From NCBI GenBank assembly GCA_028554755.1, contig JAPTOF010000010.1, positions 6,050,001 through 6,114,000 on the forward strand: DNA of 64,000 bases, read 5' to 3'. A model generated the notes under the pieces. The model searched no databases and had not been told where the DNA came from. It saw nothing but the letters and a program-made list of their open reading frames with translations. This DNA is from Cordia subcordata. Lineage: Eukaryota > Streptophyta > Magnoliopsida > Boraginales > Cordiaceae. The position numbers and the translations under genes were made by a program. Each line of letters starts with the position of its first letter. Positions within the stretch are counted from its first letter, which is position 1. Below, piece by piece: positions 12,730 through 23,767 of the stretch.

Positions 12730-13789
12730 ATGGCTAAGAAATCAATGGCTGGGTCAATGGTTTTACTTATACTTATCTCACTTGGTATGTGTCAAAAGGT
12801 CAATGGTTTTTTCTTTCTTTTCAGTTTTACTTGTTTATTCTTTTTCATTTTGACGCTCCTTGTCTTTGTGATTAATTAATACATTTCATCAAAATCATTA
12901 GATCAATTGATGATATTGCAGGATACTAGGAAAGGCACCAGCAGAATAATCGTAAACTCGATGCTTAAATAGAAAATCGCTTCAAAAATGCAGTTTGATA
13001 TGAAACTCTCGTTATATATAGAGTATAATGGAATACAACGAAAGGTCAAATTAAGTTTTTCCACAAACAATTAGTCATGGCTTCATTTATCATATAAAAC
13101 AAGGTCTAAACAAAATGTCAGGGTAAATTGCTCGCCCCCTGCCCCTGGGCCTGGTCTAAGAGGGTGTTATATTGGGCCTTCCTATGATACAAAATCTCCT
13201 TGTAATACCTCATAGTCAGTGAAAATAAACGTATGTCCCCCTGTCTAAGAAATGGTTATTTTTAAAAATTTGTTAATTGAAAATAAGCATTTCTTTTTTG
13301 GTTGTCCTTTAAAAGTGCTTTGGATCCCTTGTGATCCTAAAAGTACATTGGACCCTCCTACGGTCCTTTAAAAGCGCATCTATGGTCGAACCCTCTTATT
13401 GTACAAAACTTTATTTATTGTTTTAGTTAACAATATGTTGAAAATGATAATTTTTGTGGATGGAGGCGTATACTTATTTTCAATGACTGTAGGAGAATTA
13501 AGAGAGAATTTTTGTACCATTAGAAGGTTTGATGTATTTTTAAAGAATTAGAAGGGGTCTATATATATTAATTTATTATAAAATGTCATTAATGTTTTAG
13601 ATGCATTTCAAGCTATTTGTCAATTCTTAACTCCCAAAATTTACAGTGTTTGTTGCAGGGGAAGCTGCGATTAGTTGTCAAGGAAAATGCGAAGACATTT
13701 CCGACTGCAATGGTTTCTGCCAGAGGATAGGTTTCCTGTCGGGAAAATGTTACCCACCACTTTATCAGTATTGTTGTTGTAGGAGTTAA
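12730..13789 (+). CDS. Defensin-like cysteine-rich secreted peptide, copy 1
   Basis: Two exons, 12730-12784 and 13659-13789, joined by a GT-AG intron in phase 1. They encode 61 aa. Exon 1 encodes the signal peptide (MAKKSMAG then a hydrophobic run). Exon 2 encodes the mature peptide with eight cysteines, including the spacing GKCEDISDC, the motif FCQRIG, a GKC (gamma-core-like) turn and a C-terminal CCC before RS. One signal-peptide exon plus one mature-peptide exon is the standard layout of plant defensin-like (DEFL/LCR) genes. Such peptides act outside the cell as antimicrobials or in signalling; which applies here is not shown. The alternative acceptor at about 12921 leads to an early stop, so the distal one is preferred. 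The gene is duplicated at 16522-17504. Confidence 0.88.
13121..13560. mobile_element. MULE-like long-TIR remnant inside the intron of defensin-like copy 1
   Basis: Begins gggtaaattgctcgccccc; its far end reads inward with similar gtgcattgga-type text in reverse. The same remnant sits at the same place in the second copy (about 16866-17290), where the terminal inverted repeats of roughly 180 bp are clearer. It therefore predates the tandem duplication. Confidence 0.55.
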
Positions 13790-13895
13790 GGCGCCATTAC
13801 ATATCAGATACCAACCAAATAACGTTGCCCAAGTTTTAATATAAAGAACAAAGAACTCCTCCTTGTGCTTACATTATCTATCTCAAATATATAGT

Positions 13896-14574
13896 CAATG
13901 GCGGAGCCAGGATTTAAAGCTGAGAGGTGAAGTTCTAAAAATATATTTAAATAATCCATGAAAAATTTTTTAATAAAACATTTTTTTATAGAAAATAAAA
14001 CAATATATATATACACACATATATATTACTAATCTCATTATATTATAAAATATGTGCATGACTGACTAAGTGAATAAAATATTTTTTATTTTCCAAACAC
14101 ATTTTAGTGAATGTAAAGATAATAATTCCTCATACATTGATTGCAAAAAAAGAAAATTATATATTGCCTACTTATACATATCCTCCTTGACATCTTCTCT
14201 TATATAACCTGAAAAGATCATAAAGAATTAAAGTTTAAGCTATTGATTATCTCTTTCTTTATTAAATATATTATCACTAAGAAATATAATTAATATATAT
14301 GTATTATTAATTAAATTTTGACAGATTTTTATTGAAAATCATTTAAAATAAATAAATCACCGACGATGTTTTGGGATTTTAAATAATTTATTGAACTTAA
14401 TGAGTTTTTTAATTGGCAATATAAATTGGGGGCGCAACACATCAAGTGACAAGGGGCTGGAAATCAGTAAAGATGAACAAATTCGTAAAATGCAAACTAA
14501 ACTATAAAATTCATTTCGGAACTAGGGGCGCCTACAGCCCCTACTTGTCGACCCGCTCTCTCGGGCCGCCACTG
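13896..14574. mobile_element. Non-autonomous hAT-like element, 679 bp
   Basis: Ends CAATGGCGGAGCC and GGCCGCCACTG form a short terminal inverted repeat, flanked by a perfect 8-bp duplication TATATAGT at 13888-13895 and 14575-14582. The second defensin unit has the uninterrupted site near 17600, which fixes both ends. An 8-bp duplication is characteristic of hAT elements. No transposase ORF is present, so movement would need a partner element. Confidence 0.88.
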
Positions 14575-14825
14575 TATATAGTTGTTCCTTCTCCATCAAG
14601 ATGTGATATACGGAATGAAGCTCAAACAAATATTTTTATGATTGTAAATATGGAATGTGGTTCAAACAAATTCTAGGGTAAAAGTTATAGTTTTGCAATG
14701 AAACTCAGACAAATATTTTTATAATTGCACATATAGAATCTATTAAACATTAGCCACAAGTAAAATAAAATAATAGACACAGATATAATAAAATTCATTA
14801 ATCATCTATCACGTCAAATATTCTC

Positions 14826-15125
14826 TATCAAATTTAGAGCGCGTGTTATGTACGTGATACAAATGCCATTTTTTTAACAAAAAGAAATATATTCTTATGA
14901 GAATTGCAGCTAACCCCTTGTGCTTTATGTAAGTGCATGATACCTCCCTTGTTGTAGAGGACATATAGTTAGACATTTTTTTTTTGTTAAAGACTACCAA
15001 AAGCATTATTAACTGGAGTAAGTGTACTCTAGTTTAAAAGAACACAAAGGGTATCACTTAATTTCAAAACTATAAGTGATATTATATACTTGTAGCAAAA
15101 TATAGGAGATTGGATGCCATTTATC
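14826..15125. repeat. Start of unit 2 with a degenerate long-TIR element
   Basis: Corresponds to 11585-11825 in unit 1. Both contain gatacctccc near one end and, about 200 bp further, an inward-reading atcactta/ggggcataaatt region. Likely an old palindromic element shared by both units. No gene. Confidence 0.4.
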
Positions 15126-15225
15126 CTTTGTTGTATAAAAGGTAAGATGTTATAATGGGATTACAAGGTAGATAGGAGAATATTAATTGTCAAAAGTATT
15201 CCTATATTTATATGTAACTAACTTA

Positions 15226-15451
15226 GGGCCTGTTTGGAATGGCTTTTTTTCAGGAAAAAATATTTTTTTCCTGAAAAATTATATTAAATTTGTAATAATT
15301 ATTTGATTTGGCTTCCAAAAAAGCTGAAACTATGAAAAAAGCTCAATTACAGCTTTTTTTAGAAGCGAGAATTTTCAACTTATTAAAAAAAGTTATTTTT
15401 CAAAAGCTGTTAAAAAAATTGCTTTTGAAAAAAACCAATCCAAACGGACCC
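15226..15451. mobile_element. Tourist-like MITE, copy 1 (226 bp)
   Basis: Ends GGGCCTGTTTGGAATGG and CCAATCCAAACGGACCC are inverted repeats, flanked by TTA at 15223-15225 and 15452-15454. Unit 1 has the empty site (ggacTTAaaaagagattct near 11905). A TTA target site with this terminus fits the PIF/Harbinger group. The short ORF at 15308-15547 is MITE sequence and not a gene. Confidence 0.9.
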
Positions 15452-16449
15452 TTAAAAGAGAGATTGTCTAAGGACCAGTTTGGCATTGTAATTGTAGAGA
15501 TTGTTGAAGGACTAGTTTCGCATTGTTGTTGTTTTAAAAAATACTGAATTCAATAGTGTTATTGAGAAAAGTTATTTTATTGTTTGTTTAAAAAATTTAA
15601 AAAAATGATGTTGGATAAAAAAACAGTTTGTGATTTGTTTGATTAAAATTACTATTTAAGGTTTAGTTATGATTCTACTTATTTGATTTTAATATTTTAG
15701 ATCTTTTTAGCTTTTGCATTTCTTAATCTTTTTATAATTTATAATTTCTTATTTTTAAATTTTTAATTTTGTGTAAGTAACATTTTAATTATGTTGTAAT
15801 TACTATAAAATATGCATAAACTTACTATTTGTAAAACGCAATATTGAGAAAAAGTCTCATAGTTGGTACTTATGTCAAAATTCCAATCTAGACTAAATGG
15901 AATACTTACCCCTATAGGACACAGATGAGGGCGTGTTACAACATTAGTAAATTGCAAGATTCAAGTCCATCATATAAGGTCCTTGGTTTATATTTCTCAT
16001 ATTGGCTGATTGATTTTTGTGATAGAACTTTAGTAATTTTTAACATAGTAACAAAGTTGGATCTTCGCCTAATTGCTCCCATCGTCCACGTGTGACCCTA
16101 TCTATTTTGCTTGCGTGAGCCCTTGCTTTTTTGTTCTTAGTTCTTGTTGTGGGATATGCCTAGTTTAGTTTGTTTGATCCACTCCCATTTTTGGATCTCC
16201 GTTTTTGTCACTGGTCACACTTGAAGAGGTTAAAATACACTCCTTGCATGAAGAAAAAATCATAAAATCTATTATCATCTTGTAAGGTTGTGGGCCACAC
16301 CTTTTATTGATCAATTAATTTTTGTGATAAAACCTCAATAAATTTTAAACAATTAACATTAATTGCTGTGCATCATTTCTTTATTTATCCCATCTTTCCT
16401 TGACAATAAACGAGATATGTAATACTTAATGCATGATGGTAGCATCCTT

Positions 16450-16456
16450 TATAATA
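16450..16456 (+). promoter_or_regulatory. TATA box of the second defensin-like gene
   Basis: TATAATA about 70 bp before the start codon, at the position matching the TATA box of copy 1. Confidence 0.6.
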
Positions 16457-16521
16457 CAACCAAGTTGACCAACACCATCGTTTAACCTCGAGTAGCAAAG
16501 CGCTCATGTCTGCTCTATATC

Positions 16522-17504
16522 ATGGCTAAGAAATCAGTGGCTGGGTTTGTGCTAGCTGCTTTACTTATGTCACTTAGTATGCGCCAATGTTTTTTCTTTC
16601 TTATGAGTTTTTTCCATTTTGAAGCTCCTTGTTTTTGTGATTAGTTAATGTATGTCATAAAAATCAATACATGGATGGATGATATTGCAGGATATTGTTA
16701 AGCAAAGGCACTGCAAAAATAAAATGGAAAATTGCTTAAAAGTGCATTTTGACATGCACGAACTCTCGTTATATATAGAGTATAATGAAGTGCCAAATTA
16801 AGTCTTTTTCACAAATCATTATGGCTTCATAGTTATCGGATAAAAGAAGATCTAAACAAAATGCAGGGTAAATTGCTTGAATCCTTTTGTGGTTTTTTAA
16901 AAGTGCGTTGGATCTCTATAGTACAAAAACCCCATCGTAATCCCTTTATCGTCATTGAAAATAAGTATATGCCCTCTCTATTCAAAAGATGGTCATTTTT
17001 AACAAATCATTAATTGGAAACAAAATATATTCCCCCTCTGTGGTATTTTAAAAATGCATTAGAACCCCCATTATCCTTTGAAAGTGTACTAGAACCCTTA
17101 TATATAGTATAAAAATCGAATTGTTATTTTAGTTAACAATATGTTGAAAATGACATTCTTTGTGCTGAGGGGATGTTTATTTCAATAACCATAGGAGAAT
17201 CAGGAAGAAATTTTTTTGTACGACACGAGTTTGATGCGCTTTTAAACAACCATGCAGCCCACCATGCGCGCGCGGGGGGTGGTAATTTAATCCAAAATGT
17301 AATAAATGTTTTAGATGCCTTTCTAGCTACTTGTCAATTCTTAACTTCCAAATTTGACAGTTTTTTGTTGCAGGGGAATGTGGGATTGTTTGTCATGGAA
17401 AATGCGAAGACATTTTCGACTGCAATGTTTCTTGCCAGAGGATAGGTTTTCGATCGGGCAAATGTTATCCACACTTTTATCAGTATTGTTGTTGCAGGAG
17501 TTGA
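16522..17504 (+). CDS. Defensin-like cysteine-rich secreted peptide, copy 2
   Basis: Two exons, 16522-16576 and 17374-17504, exactly the lengths of copy 1 (55 and 131 nt, phase-1 intron). They encode 61 aa: signal peptide MAKKSVAGFVLAALLMS, then a mature peptide with the same framework (GKCEDIFDC, CQRIGFRSGKC, terminal CCCRS). Nine cysteines are present instead of eight; the extra one follows the first Glu of the mature part. In exon 2, ten codons differ by replacement from copy 1 and four by silent change, while the ancestral cysteines are all kept. Intact promoter, splice sites and frame suggest a working gene. A shadow ORF through the acceptor (17173-17445) is not the product. Confidence 0.87.
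16866..17290. mobile_element. MULE-like long-TIR element inside the intron of defensin-like copy 2
   Basis: Left arm gggtaaattgcttgaatcc... reads against the right arm ending gggtggtaatttaatcc. Paired landmarks inside the arms include aaaagtgcgttgg with its reverse near 17240 and the gaaaataag/tatttcaataacc pair. It matches the remnant in copy 1. No coding capacity. Confidence 0.6.
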
Positions 17505-19245
17505 TCAGGCACCTACCTATCAGATACCAACCAAATAATGTTGCTCAAGTTTTAATATAAAGAATAAACAACTTCTCCTTCTGTTTCCATTGTCTATCTC
17601 AAATATATTGTTGTTCCTTCTCCGTCGAAATGTGATATAAAAACACAAGCATGCAGAATTTTCTGTTTGTTCAAAATGAGATGTTGGTAGCGAACTTGGC
17701 ACATAGACCGATTAGGATCCCCTCATATAAGCATTCTATGATAATAGTGATATGAGAGAGAATTGCAGCCATTCATGTGCATACAATATTATTTCAAAGG
17801 GTCGTAAAATTCAAATCTTAATAAAAGTGATCAGTGAGAGATCAAGAATTAAGGGATAATTCAAGTAATTGAGACTATCTTTCTCAAGGGTAAAATCTTG
17901 GGTTCAATCACATAGGAATGGATTTTTTAACCGAAAAAAGACTAATGAGAGAGCATATTTTAGGATATATTCTTTGTTAAAAAATATAATGATTAATGAA
18001 TATGTAAGAGATGAACAAGGATCCAAATCCATCTCAACCCATCTACTGATCCGTTCGAATGAAAGTAAAGTCAAAGAATAAATGGTCCCTTGATTTCGCG
18101 GCTGAGTGACGCGAAGAAAAAAAAATAGTCGCTTGAATTAGTAAAATATAATAGATTTGGGTACTTTATTTTAAAACACACTAATTTGTCTTTTATTTTG
18201 TAATTCATAACAGCATTAATCCTCAATTCAAAAATCACAAAAAATTAACAATTTGAACAAGTAAAAAAATCTACACATACAATTCTTTATACCCTACTTG
18301 ACTCAACTGTGTGTCCCTAAATCAATAATCCATGTGCACATCATGTGTTCGAATTATTAATTCTTTACAATATTTGATCTAAGAACTAATGATGTTACAA
18401 ATTACAAAAATAAGAATTGATTTGTCGTGTCTTAAATTAAAGATGAAGGACTAAGTTGCCTGCTATTCTTTAAATAACTAAAAAGTATGGTCATAATTGC
18501 CAATTTTCAAATTCGTCAAAATTTGATTACCGTTTTGGTTACAATTTTACACTAAATGATGATTTCTATTTCAATACCAACTCCGGTCCATAACCAACAA
18601 GTATGGTCATAATTACAATTTTCAAATTCGTCAAATTTTAATTACTATTTTGGTTACAAGTTTCACAAAATTTTGGTTATTATTTGGAAATTTTTCTTGT
18701 TTGCAGATCCTAACTATGCGACCATGTATGTCTATGGTCATGCCAACCGCATAACAAATTGACTCGTTCGTGTAATTGTGATAGGTCTTTTTTTTTTTTT
18801 TTGCCAGGACTTGTACTTTTTTATAGAATCATTTTATTTTATGTACTATTTTCCTTTATTTTGTATCTATTGTACTTTTGATAATCTTAATATAAATATT
18901 TGTTTATGACAAAAGAAAAAAAAGAAAAGATTTCTATTACAATACAGGGCAGTTAATGTTTAATAACAGCCACAAGTAAGAAAAAAGAAAACTCCATCTC
19001 CACATTCGCAAGACACTCATTGAATGACAAGTCGCAAGTTATTATTCTCATCATCACCTTCCAATCACTCACAGAATGACGAGTGGCAACTTATTAAATT
19101 CATCGTCACCAAGTATGCCATGCACATAATCACTAATTCATCAAGATCAACAAATGCTAGCCATGAAAATTTCATATGTTTTACCTTTGGAGTACTAAGA
19201 CATTACTAAGAAGAAACAAAGCAAAAATTAAGAAAAGAAGACGAC
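17505..19245. other. Intergenic region before the LEA-like gene
   Basis: Contains the end of tandem unit 2 (to about 17700), a 116-bp-period two-copy repeat at 18483-18700, and a T-run near 18788. Around 19020-19110 two related blocks contain gaatgacaagtcgcaa and gaatgacgagtggcaa. No gene recognised. The last 300 bp should include the LEA-like promoter, but no clear TATA box or ABRE is visible. Confidence 0.5.
18483..18700. repeat. Two-copy tandem repeat, period about 116 bp
   Basis: gtatggtcataatt followed by caattttcaaattcgtc occurs at 18485 and 18601, with similar text after each copy. Confidence 0.8.
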
Positions 19246-20434
19246 ATGGCAACCTTAAAATTGGCAACAAAGATTTCCCCATATTTATTAACTGGTCTGA
19301 ATTTACCCAGAAGTGCATTGATCTGTTGCAGTTTTGTCACATCTACGCGCCCCTCACATGAGGTAATATAATTTCCACTCGAATTTTCAAATTTCTTCCA
19401 TTTTTTTAACTTATTTTTTAATTATTATGTTACTCTTAAACGCTTTTTGGATCGATTTTGATTGACTTATAAAAAATATTTTTTGTTCGTATTTTAATAA
19501 TGTAGCCTCTTGAAAACTTTTAATTCCTAATTCTACTTTATTCACTTGGAAAACATGAATCAAAATCCTTTTAGACAATTATTTCGTCCTTCAAGAGTTT
19601 TCTTTTCTTTTGTTTTTAAAAAAAATAAAATTAGATATATTACTCAATGTTATTACTCAATGTTGATGTAGAAGGTCAAGATCGATAAAGAGACGTGCGA
19701 TAAGGTGAAACAGGCAGCCGAAGCAGTTACAGAAGGGGCAAAAACAGTGATACGAGTTGGGAAATACGTGGAAAACACAGTCGCCACTGGTGCTAAAAAT
19801 GTAGGTTTTCTTCTTCCTTCATATTCTTCTTCATCATCTGTGTGAAATCTGTTTTAAAAATTAGGCAAATCAACCCCTTCTCTTTGTAATTTAGGTTGCT
19901 GTTACGTCTCGGGTAGGAGTTGGACTCATGATAAGCATATGGATTAATGATTTGGTGCACATAACGGTTGGGTTGGTAGGTTCAAGATCAAAAATTTTGC
20001 ATGTGCTATTTTTTATTTTGCAAAATTATTAGTTATCATTTAAAAATTTTTACACTTAAAATTAATGACGGTACAAATCACATAGATAAGGGACTGATAT
20101 TTCCTAAAAATAAGGAGTTTAATCGTTAAAAAGTGTTAAAGATGATAGATTAATGAGTTATTAATCCTTTAAAGTACTTTTAGTAATTTTAGTTTATGAC
20201 ATTATCACTAGTTCTCTGTTGATAAAATATTTTAAATCTGTTTTTGTCACGCATATCTATCCTTGACAATGACACCGTTGACTTGCTCTCAATTTCACGC
20301 AAGCTCAGGTGATTGGTGACGTGGCGAAAAAGGCCATAGAGAAAGCAGCAGAGGAGCACACTGAAGAGAAAGGTGTTTGGGAGAAAACTAAAGATGCTAC
20401 AAAAAATATCAAGGAGAAAATCGTTGGAAAATAA
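19246..20434 (+). CDS. Small LEA-like protein with a probable mitochondrial presequence
   Basis: Three exons, 19246-19362, 19672-19800 and 20309-20434, all phase 0 with GT-AG introns, encode 123 aa. Residues 1-38 lack acidic residues and are rich in S, T, L and K/R (MATLKLATKISPYLLTGLNL...), a typical mitochondrial (less likely plastid) targeting peptide. From residue 40 the protein is Lys/Glu/Ala-rich and amphipathic (KQAAEAVTEGAKTV, AKKAIEKAAEEHTEEKG), as in LEA_4 proteins, ending NIKEKIVGK. Such proteins are disordered in solution, fold on drying and protect membranes or enzymes. From memory it resembles short plant proteins annotated like At4g13230; this was not checked. The exon 2 acceptor is TAGAAG, so one Lys may be optional. 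The exons are too short to stand out as ORFs; frame continuity across both introns is the main evidence. Confidence 0.8.
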
Positions 20435-20566
20435 CTGGGTTAATTAGCACTATATCTCAAGAAATGTCATCATGAAGATTGCTTATATAACTTTTCTCTG
20501 CATAGATTCGTTTTTTTCTTTTATTTTTCTTTTTGATGATAGTTTTACTTTAATTTCTAAGCTAAT

Positions 20567-20619
20567 ATTATATATATATATATATATGTGCGTGTGTGTG
20601 TGTGTATGTGTGTGTGTGT
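20567..20619. repeat. (TA)n(TG)n microsatellite
   Basis: Compound TA then TG repeat downstream of the LEA-like gene; it explains the apparent Cys-Val ORF here. Confidence 0.97.
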
Positions 20620-21120
20620 CAAGAACTAAGGCATTATGTTTTAAACCTGTATCTATAAGATTGACCAAATTTATTATGTGGAACCCAATAATGCAATGAC
20701 AATTTTTTTGTCATTGCAATGACAATTGTTATTATCATATAGATTATAGGATAATATATTAATAGTAATATGTGTCACTATCAACAATCTCATTTTAATT
20801 TAAACGACCATTTTGTAAATATTTTTGCGATTCGATATATGTATCCTTTACCATGTCCTTTTTAATTATCTCTATCGGAAATTTATGATTCCAGAAAGTC
20901 ACGCACAGCAATAATTCTCCATACGAGTCATACGTGTCACTATGCTCTATATATTTATCGTTTGCAAGTTGAGAGCAATATTTGCCAAATATATAGTCAA
21001 TTTCTTTGTCTTTTGATCTAACTAACTAAAATATCTTAACTAACTTAATAGATAGAAAAGGAACTAAAAATAAATTTATGATATCAATATCATTCACTAA
21101 AACTAATAAGTGATAATTTA

Positions 21121-22232
21121 TTATAAACCGAATTGAAGTGAACCGAACAAATAACTGAATTTGTAAAGATTACTAATCAAAACTGAACAAAACTACTTTA
21201 ATAAGGGAATTTTATGAACTAAAATTTTTATGGCTCGGTTTTAGTTGTTATCCGAAATAATCGAATTGCATAGCAACATAAAATATATTTAAAGAAGAAT
21301 TAGATAATAACATCCAACGTTTATATATCTTACAAGAAACAGAAACCGAAAGCCGAATTAGCAAGTTCAAATAATCAAAACCTAAAGGATAAAATGCACC
21401 AGACCCCTTGTGTTTTACCATAAGTGCATAACACCCCCCTATGGTTCAAAAAGTTCTACAACAACCCCCTAGGATGAGTAAAAGTTCTATGGGATCCCCT
21501 TCTGCCGTCTAAGCTCTTCTAACGGTGTTCAAATTTATGGTAAAAAGATATCAATAACCTTATCCCAATCATTATTTAATTTTTCTTCTTTTTTTGTTAG
21601 ACTCATATGTAACAATTAACAAAAACAAAATTTCTGAAACACCTAATACGTACGTATATCTCTCTAACATGAAGCTTACACAAAATAAAAATCCCTAAAT
21701 TAATTTTGGCTCTTATTTTTTAATCACCCACATCATAGATGCTTAAAATAGAGTGTCAATATTTGGACGTCCTTTTAAATGATCTAATATGGTTTTTCAA
21801 GTGACCTGAAAAAGATTTTTCTTTTTAAAATAATAATCTTGAGCAAAGATTGATAAAGTCCATGTAGAATGGTTTACTAAGGATCCCGGCTTTTCAACCT
21901 TGAGTATAACACAAGTTTTATAATTTTATTTCATTTTAATTTTTGCTTTCTTTGGGTTGGGGGTTGAAATGATCTTTTTAAGGTTATTAATGTCTTTTTA
22001 TTATAAATTTTAACACCATTAAAAAAATATAGATAATAAAAGGGGTCTCGTGGAATTTTCACTCACCAGAGAGGGTTGTTGTGGGACTTTTGGAACTATA
22101 GGGGGGTATTATGTACTTACGGTAGACCACAGAGGGGTCTGATGTATTTTACCCAAATCCAAACCCAGAAAAGAACAAATGTATAGAAATAGCATCTTGG
22201 TTCGGTTGGGTTATGGTTTTCGGTTATTAGCA
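21121..22232. mobile_element. Outer MITE-like element interrupted by a MULE-like element
   Basis: Left end aaaccgaattgaagtgaacc and right end ttcggttgggttatggtttt are loosely inverted. The 768-bp long-TIR element at 21387-22154 lies between them, so this looks like a nested insertion. Ends are approximate. Confidence 0.4.
21387..22154. mobile_element. MULE-like long-TIR element, 768 bp
   Basis: Left end ggataaaatgcaccagaccc and right end (reverse strand) gggtaaaatacatcagaccc match well for about 120 bp, including aagt(g/a)cataa(c/t)acccccc. Flanks aaacctaaa (21378-21386) and aaatccaaa (22155-22163) match at 7 of 9 bases, as an aged 9-bp target duplication would. Long TIRs with 9-bp duplications are typical of Mutator-like elements. 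No transposase ORF. Confidence 0.75.
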
Positions 22233-23440
22233 GACAAGAGATTTTCACTATAAAATGAACAAATACATTGCGGGAAGAGGGTTTGGACTTGAGGGCCCTC
22301 ACCTCTCAAACTCTCCTCTCTCCATTTCAATTTCTATTTCATGCAATAAGCCTATTAAAATAAGCTATGTTTATAGAATAGGGAAGAGACTAATCCTTGA
22401 GGGAACAAAATTCATAATTTAGCCAGAATTAATAATCCTTAAGGCCCATTTAAATATGGGTCATATCTCTACAACTAAAAAAAAAGAAAGAAAGAAAATT
22501 AAATTTTTTTTTTCAGTTGAGCTTATTACAAAACATTTATTACTAATTTTTATTTTGTATAAGGGGCACTTTTTTTTCTATTCACTCATACCCTATAGCG
22601 AGTACTTTGCAGGATATATATGAAATCTTTAATTTTCATATTTTTTGTGTTTCATGCTCCAAATCATCTTAACTTGAAATTTTATTCAGCATATTAGTTT
22701 TATATAAAGGATTGATGACAATTGAAAATTAAAAGATTAATTATCCTTTAGTTCATAAATTAATATGTTCGATTTCAACTATTTCATGCTTTAATAACAT
22801 GAAAGTCATCAAATTACATTTCCACCCAAATGAAATATGACTTTCTTAAGGACAGTTTGATTATCTATACTAAAAAAAAATGTTTAAAACTTTTCTTATT
22901 GATATGATAATTGATGAATTATATTCCTTGAATAAGAGATGGGTTCAACTCCATTTCTAAATTAGTAATTTATATTAATTTTTAGTAAATAGTGTTTTCT
23001 ATACATATTATTGTGTAATTCTATAATGGTAATCTGGACTTTACACTTACTAATGTTTAAAATATTTTATGCCCTTAATCTTGTTAGTTAAATTTTAGCC
23101 CCTTCATATCAAATTCCTATAAAAGCCAATTGAAATTGCACAATTCAAATAATACATTTCTTTGATGCAAAAAAACTGTGCAACCATTGCAAGATGTGTG
23201 TTATTCCAAAAATAATTTGAAGCATCTCAGATCATAACTACATCAGAAAACCATTATTTAGGATTCAAAATAAAATTATATATATCAAAATTATGCAACA
23301 TCCTTTAGTTATACAAATAAAATAGAGAATGGGATTATTGTACAAATAATTGAATGATTATATAAATAAAATCATTCAACTAGTCTTTTAACCCGTATTT
23401 TTCACACTTCTAGATTTTCACTGAGCCTTATCCACCTTAG
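22233..23440. other. Non-coding part of segment A
   Basis: AT-rich. From about 23090 (aaaagccaattgaaattgca) it matches the 3' flank of the G-patch gene in segments B (about 27180) and C (about 37120). No gene seen. Confidence 0.55.
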
Positions 23441-23767
23441 TCATTTTCCCAACCAGTAGGGATGAAATTGATTTTAGGTTTCTTAAAGTCCAATAAGTTT
23501 CCATCTGTCTTACACGAATAAATTGGCCATTTACTATTTGAGGATAAGATGTTCATTGGCATGTTAAACGATGTTCATCTTTTTATTTTCACAAAATCCT
23601 CCAAAATAGTAGGTTGATATCTTAATCCGAACATAGACTTTTTCCACTTGTGTTTCAAAAATAAAACCTAGCGGTCCTACATTACCACGACCTAAGCTTA
23701 TCATTGGCTAATATCCCATATTTGTCATCATTTTCATCACACAACTGTTGTCAAAACAATGCAAATC
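23441..23767 (-). pseudogene. G-patch gene copy A, exon 2 remnant
   Basis: Aligns with exon 2 of copies B (27507-27860) and C. It is dead by several marks: the acceptor dinucleotide before the exon is changed (reads TAC where B has CAG), the Lys codon directly after MGY in the G-patch is a TAG stop, small insertions and deletions break the rest, and exon 1 is absent from segment A. Confidence 0.85.

Larger units (their letters stand above)
11585..17700. repeat. Tandem duplication carrying the two defensin-like genes
   Basis: Unit 1 (about 11585-14820) and unit 2 (about 14826-17700) align along most of their length. Shared landmarks are caaatttagagcgcgtgtt at 11587 and 14829, gggattacaag near 11858 and 15157, the promoter around caacaccatcg (12667 and 16469), both exons, the intron and the 3' flank. 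They differ by later insertions: a hAT-like element only in unit 1 and a Tourist-like MITE only in unit 2. The unit ends are approximate. Confidence 0.85.

Noticed and set aside
12920..12970. Alternative acceptor (attgcag) in the intron of defensin-like copy 1
   Set aside because: Leads to a short tail without cysteines and a stop; the distal acceptor gives the defensin-like framework in both copies.
15308..15547. Lys/Leu-rich 79-codon ORF
   Set aside because: Lies within and just past the Tourist-like MITE; a chance translation of it.
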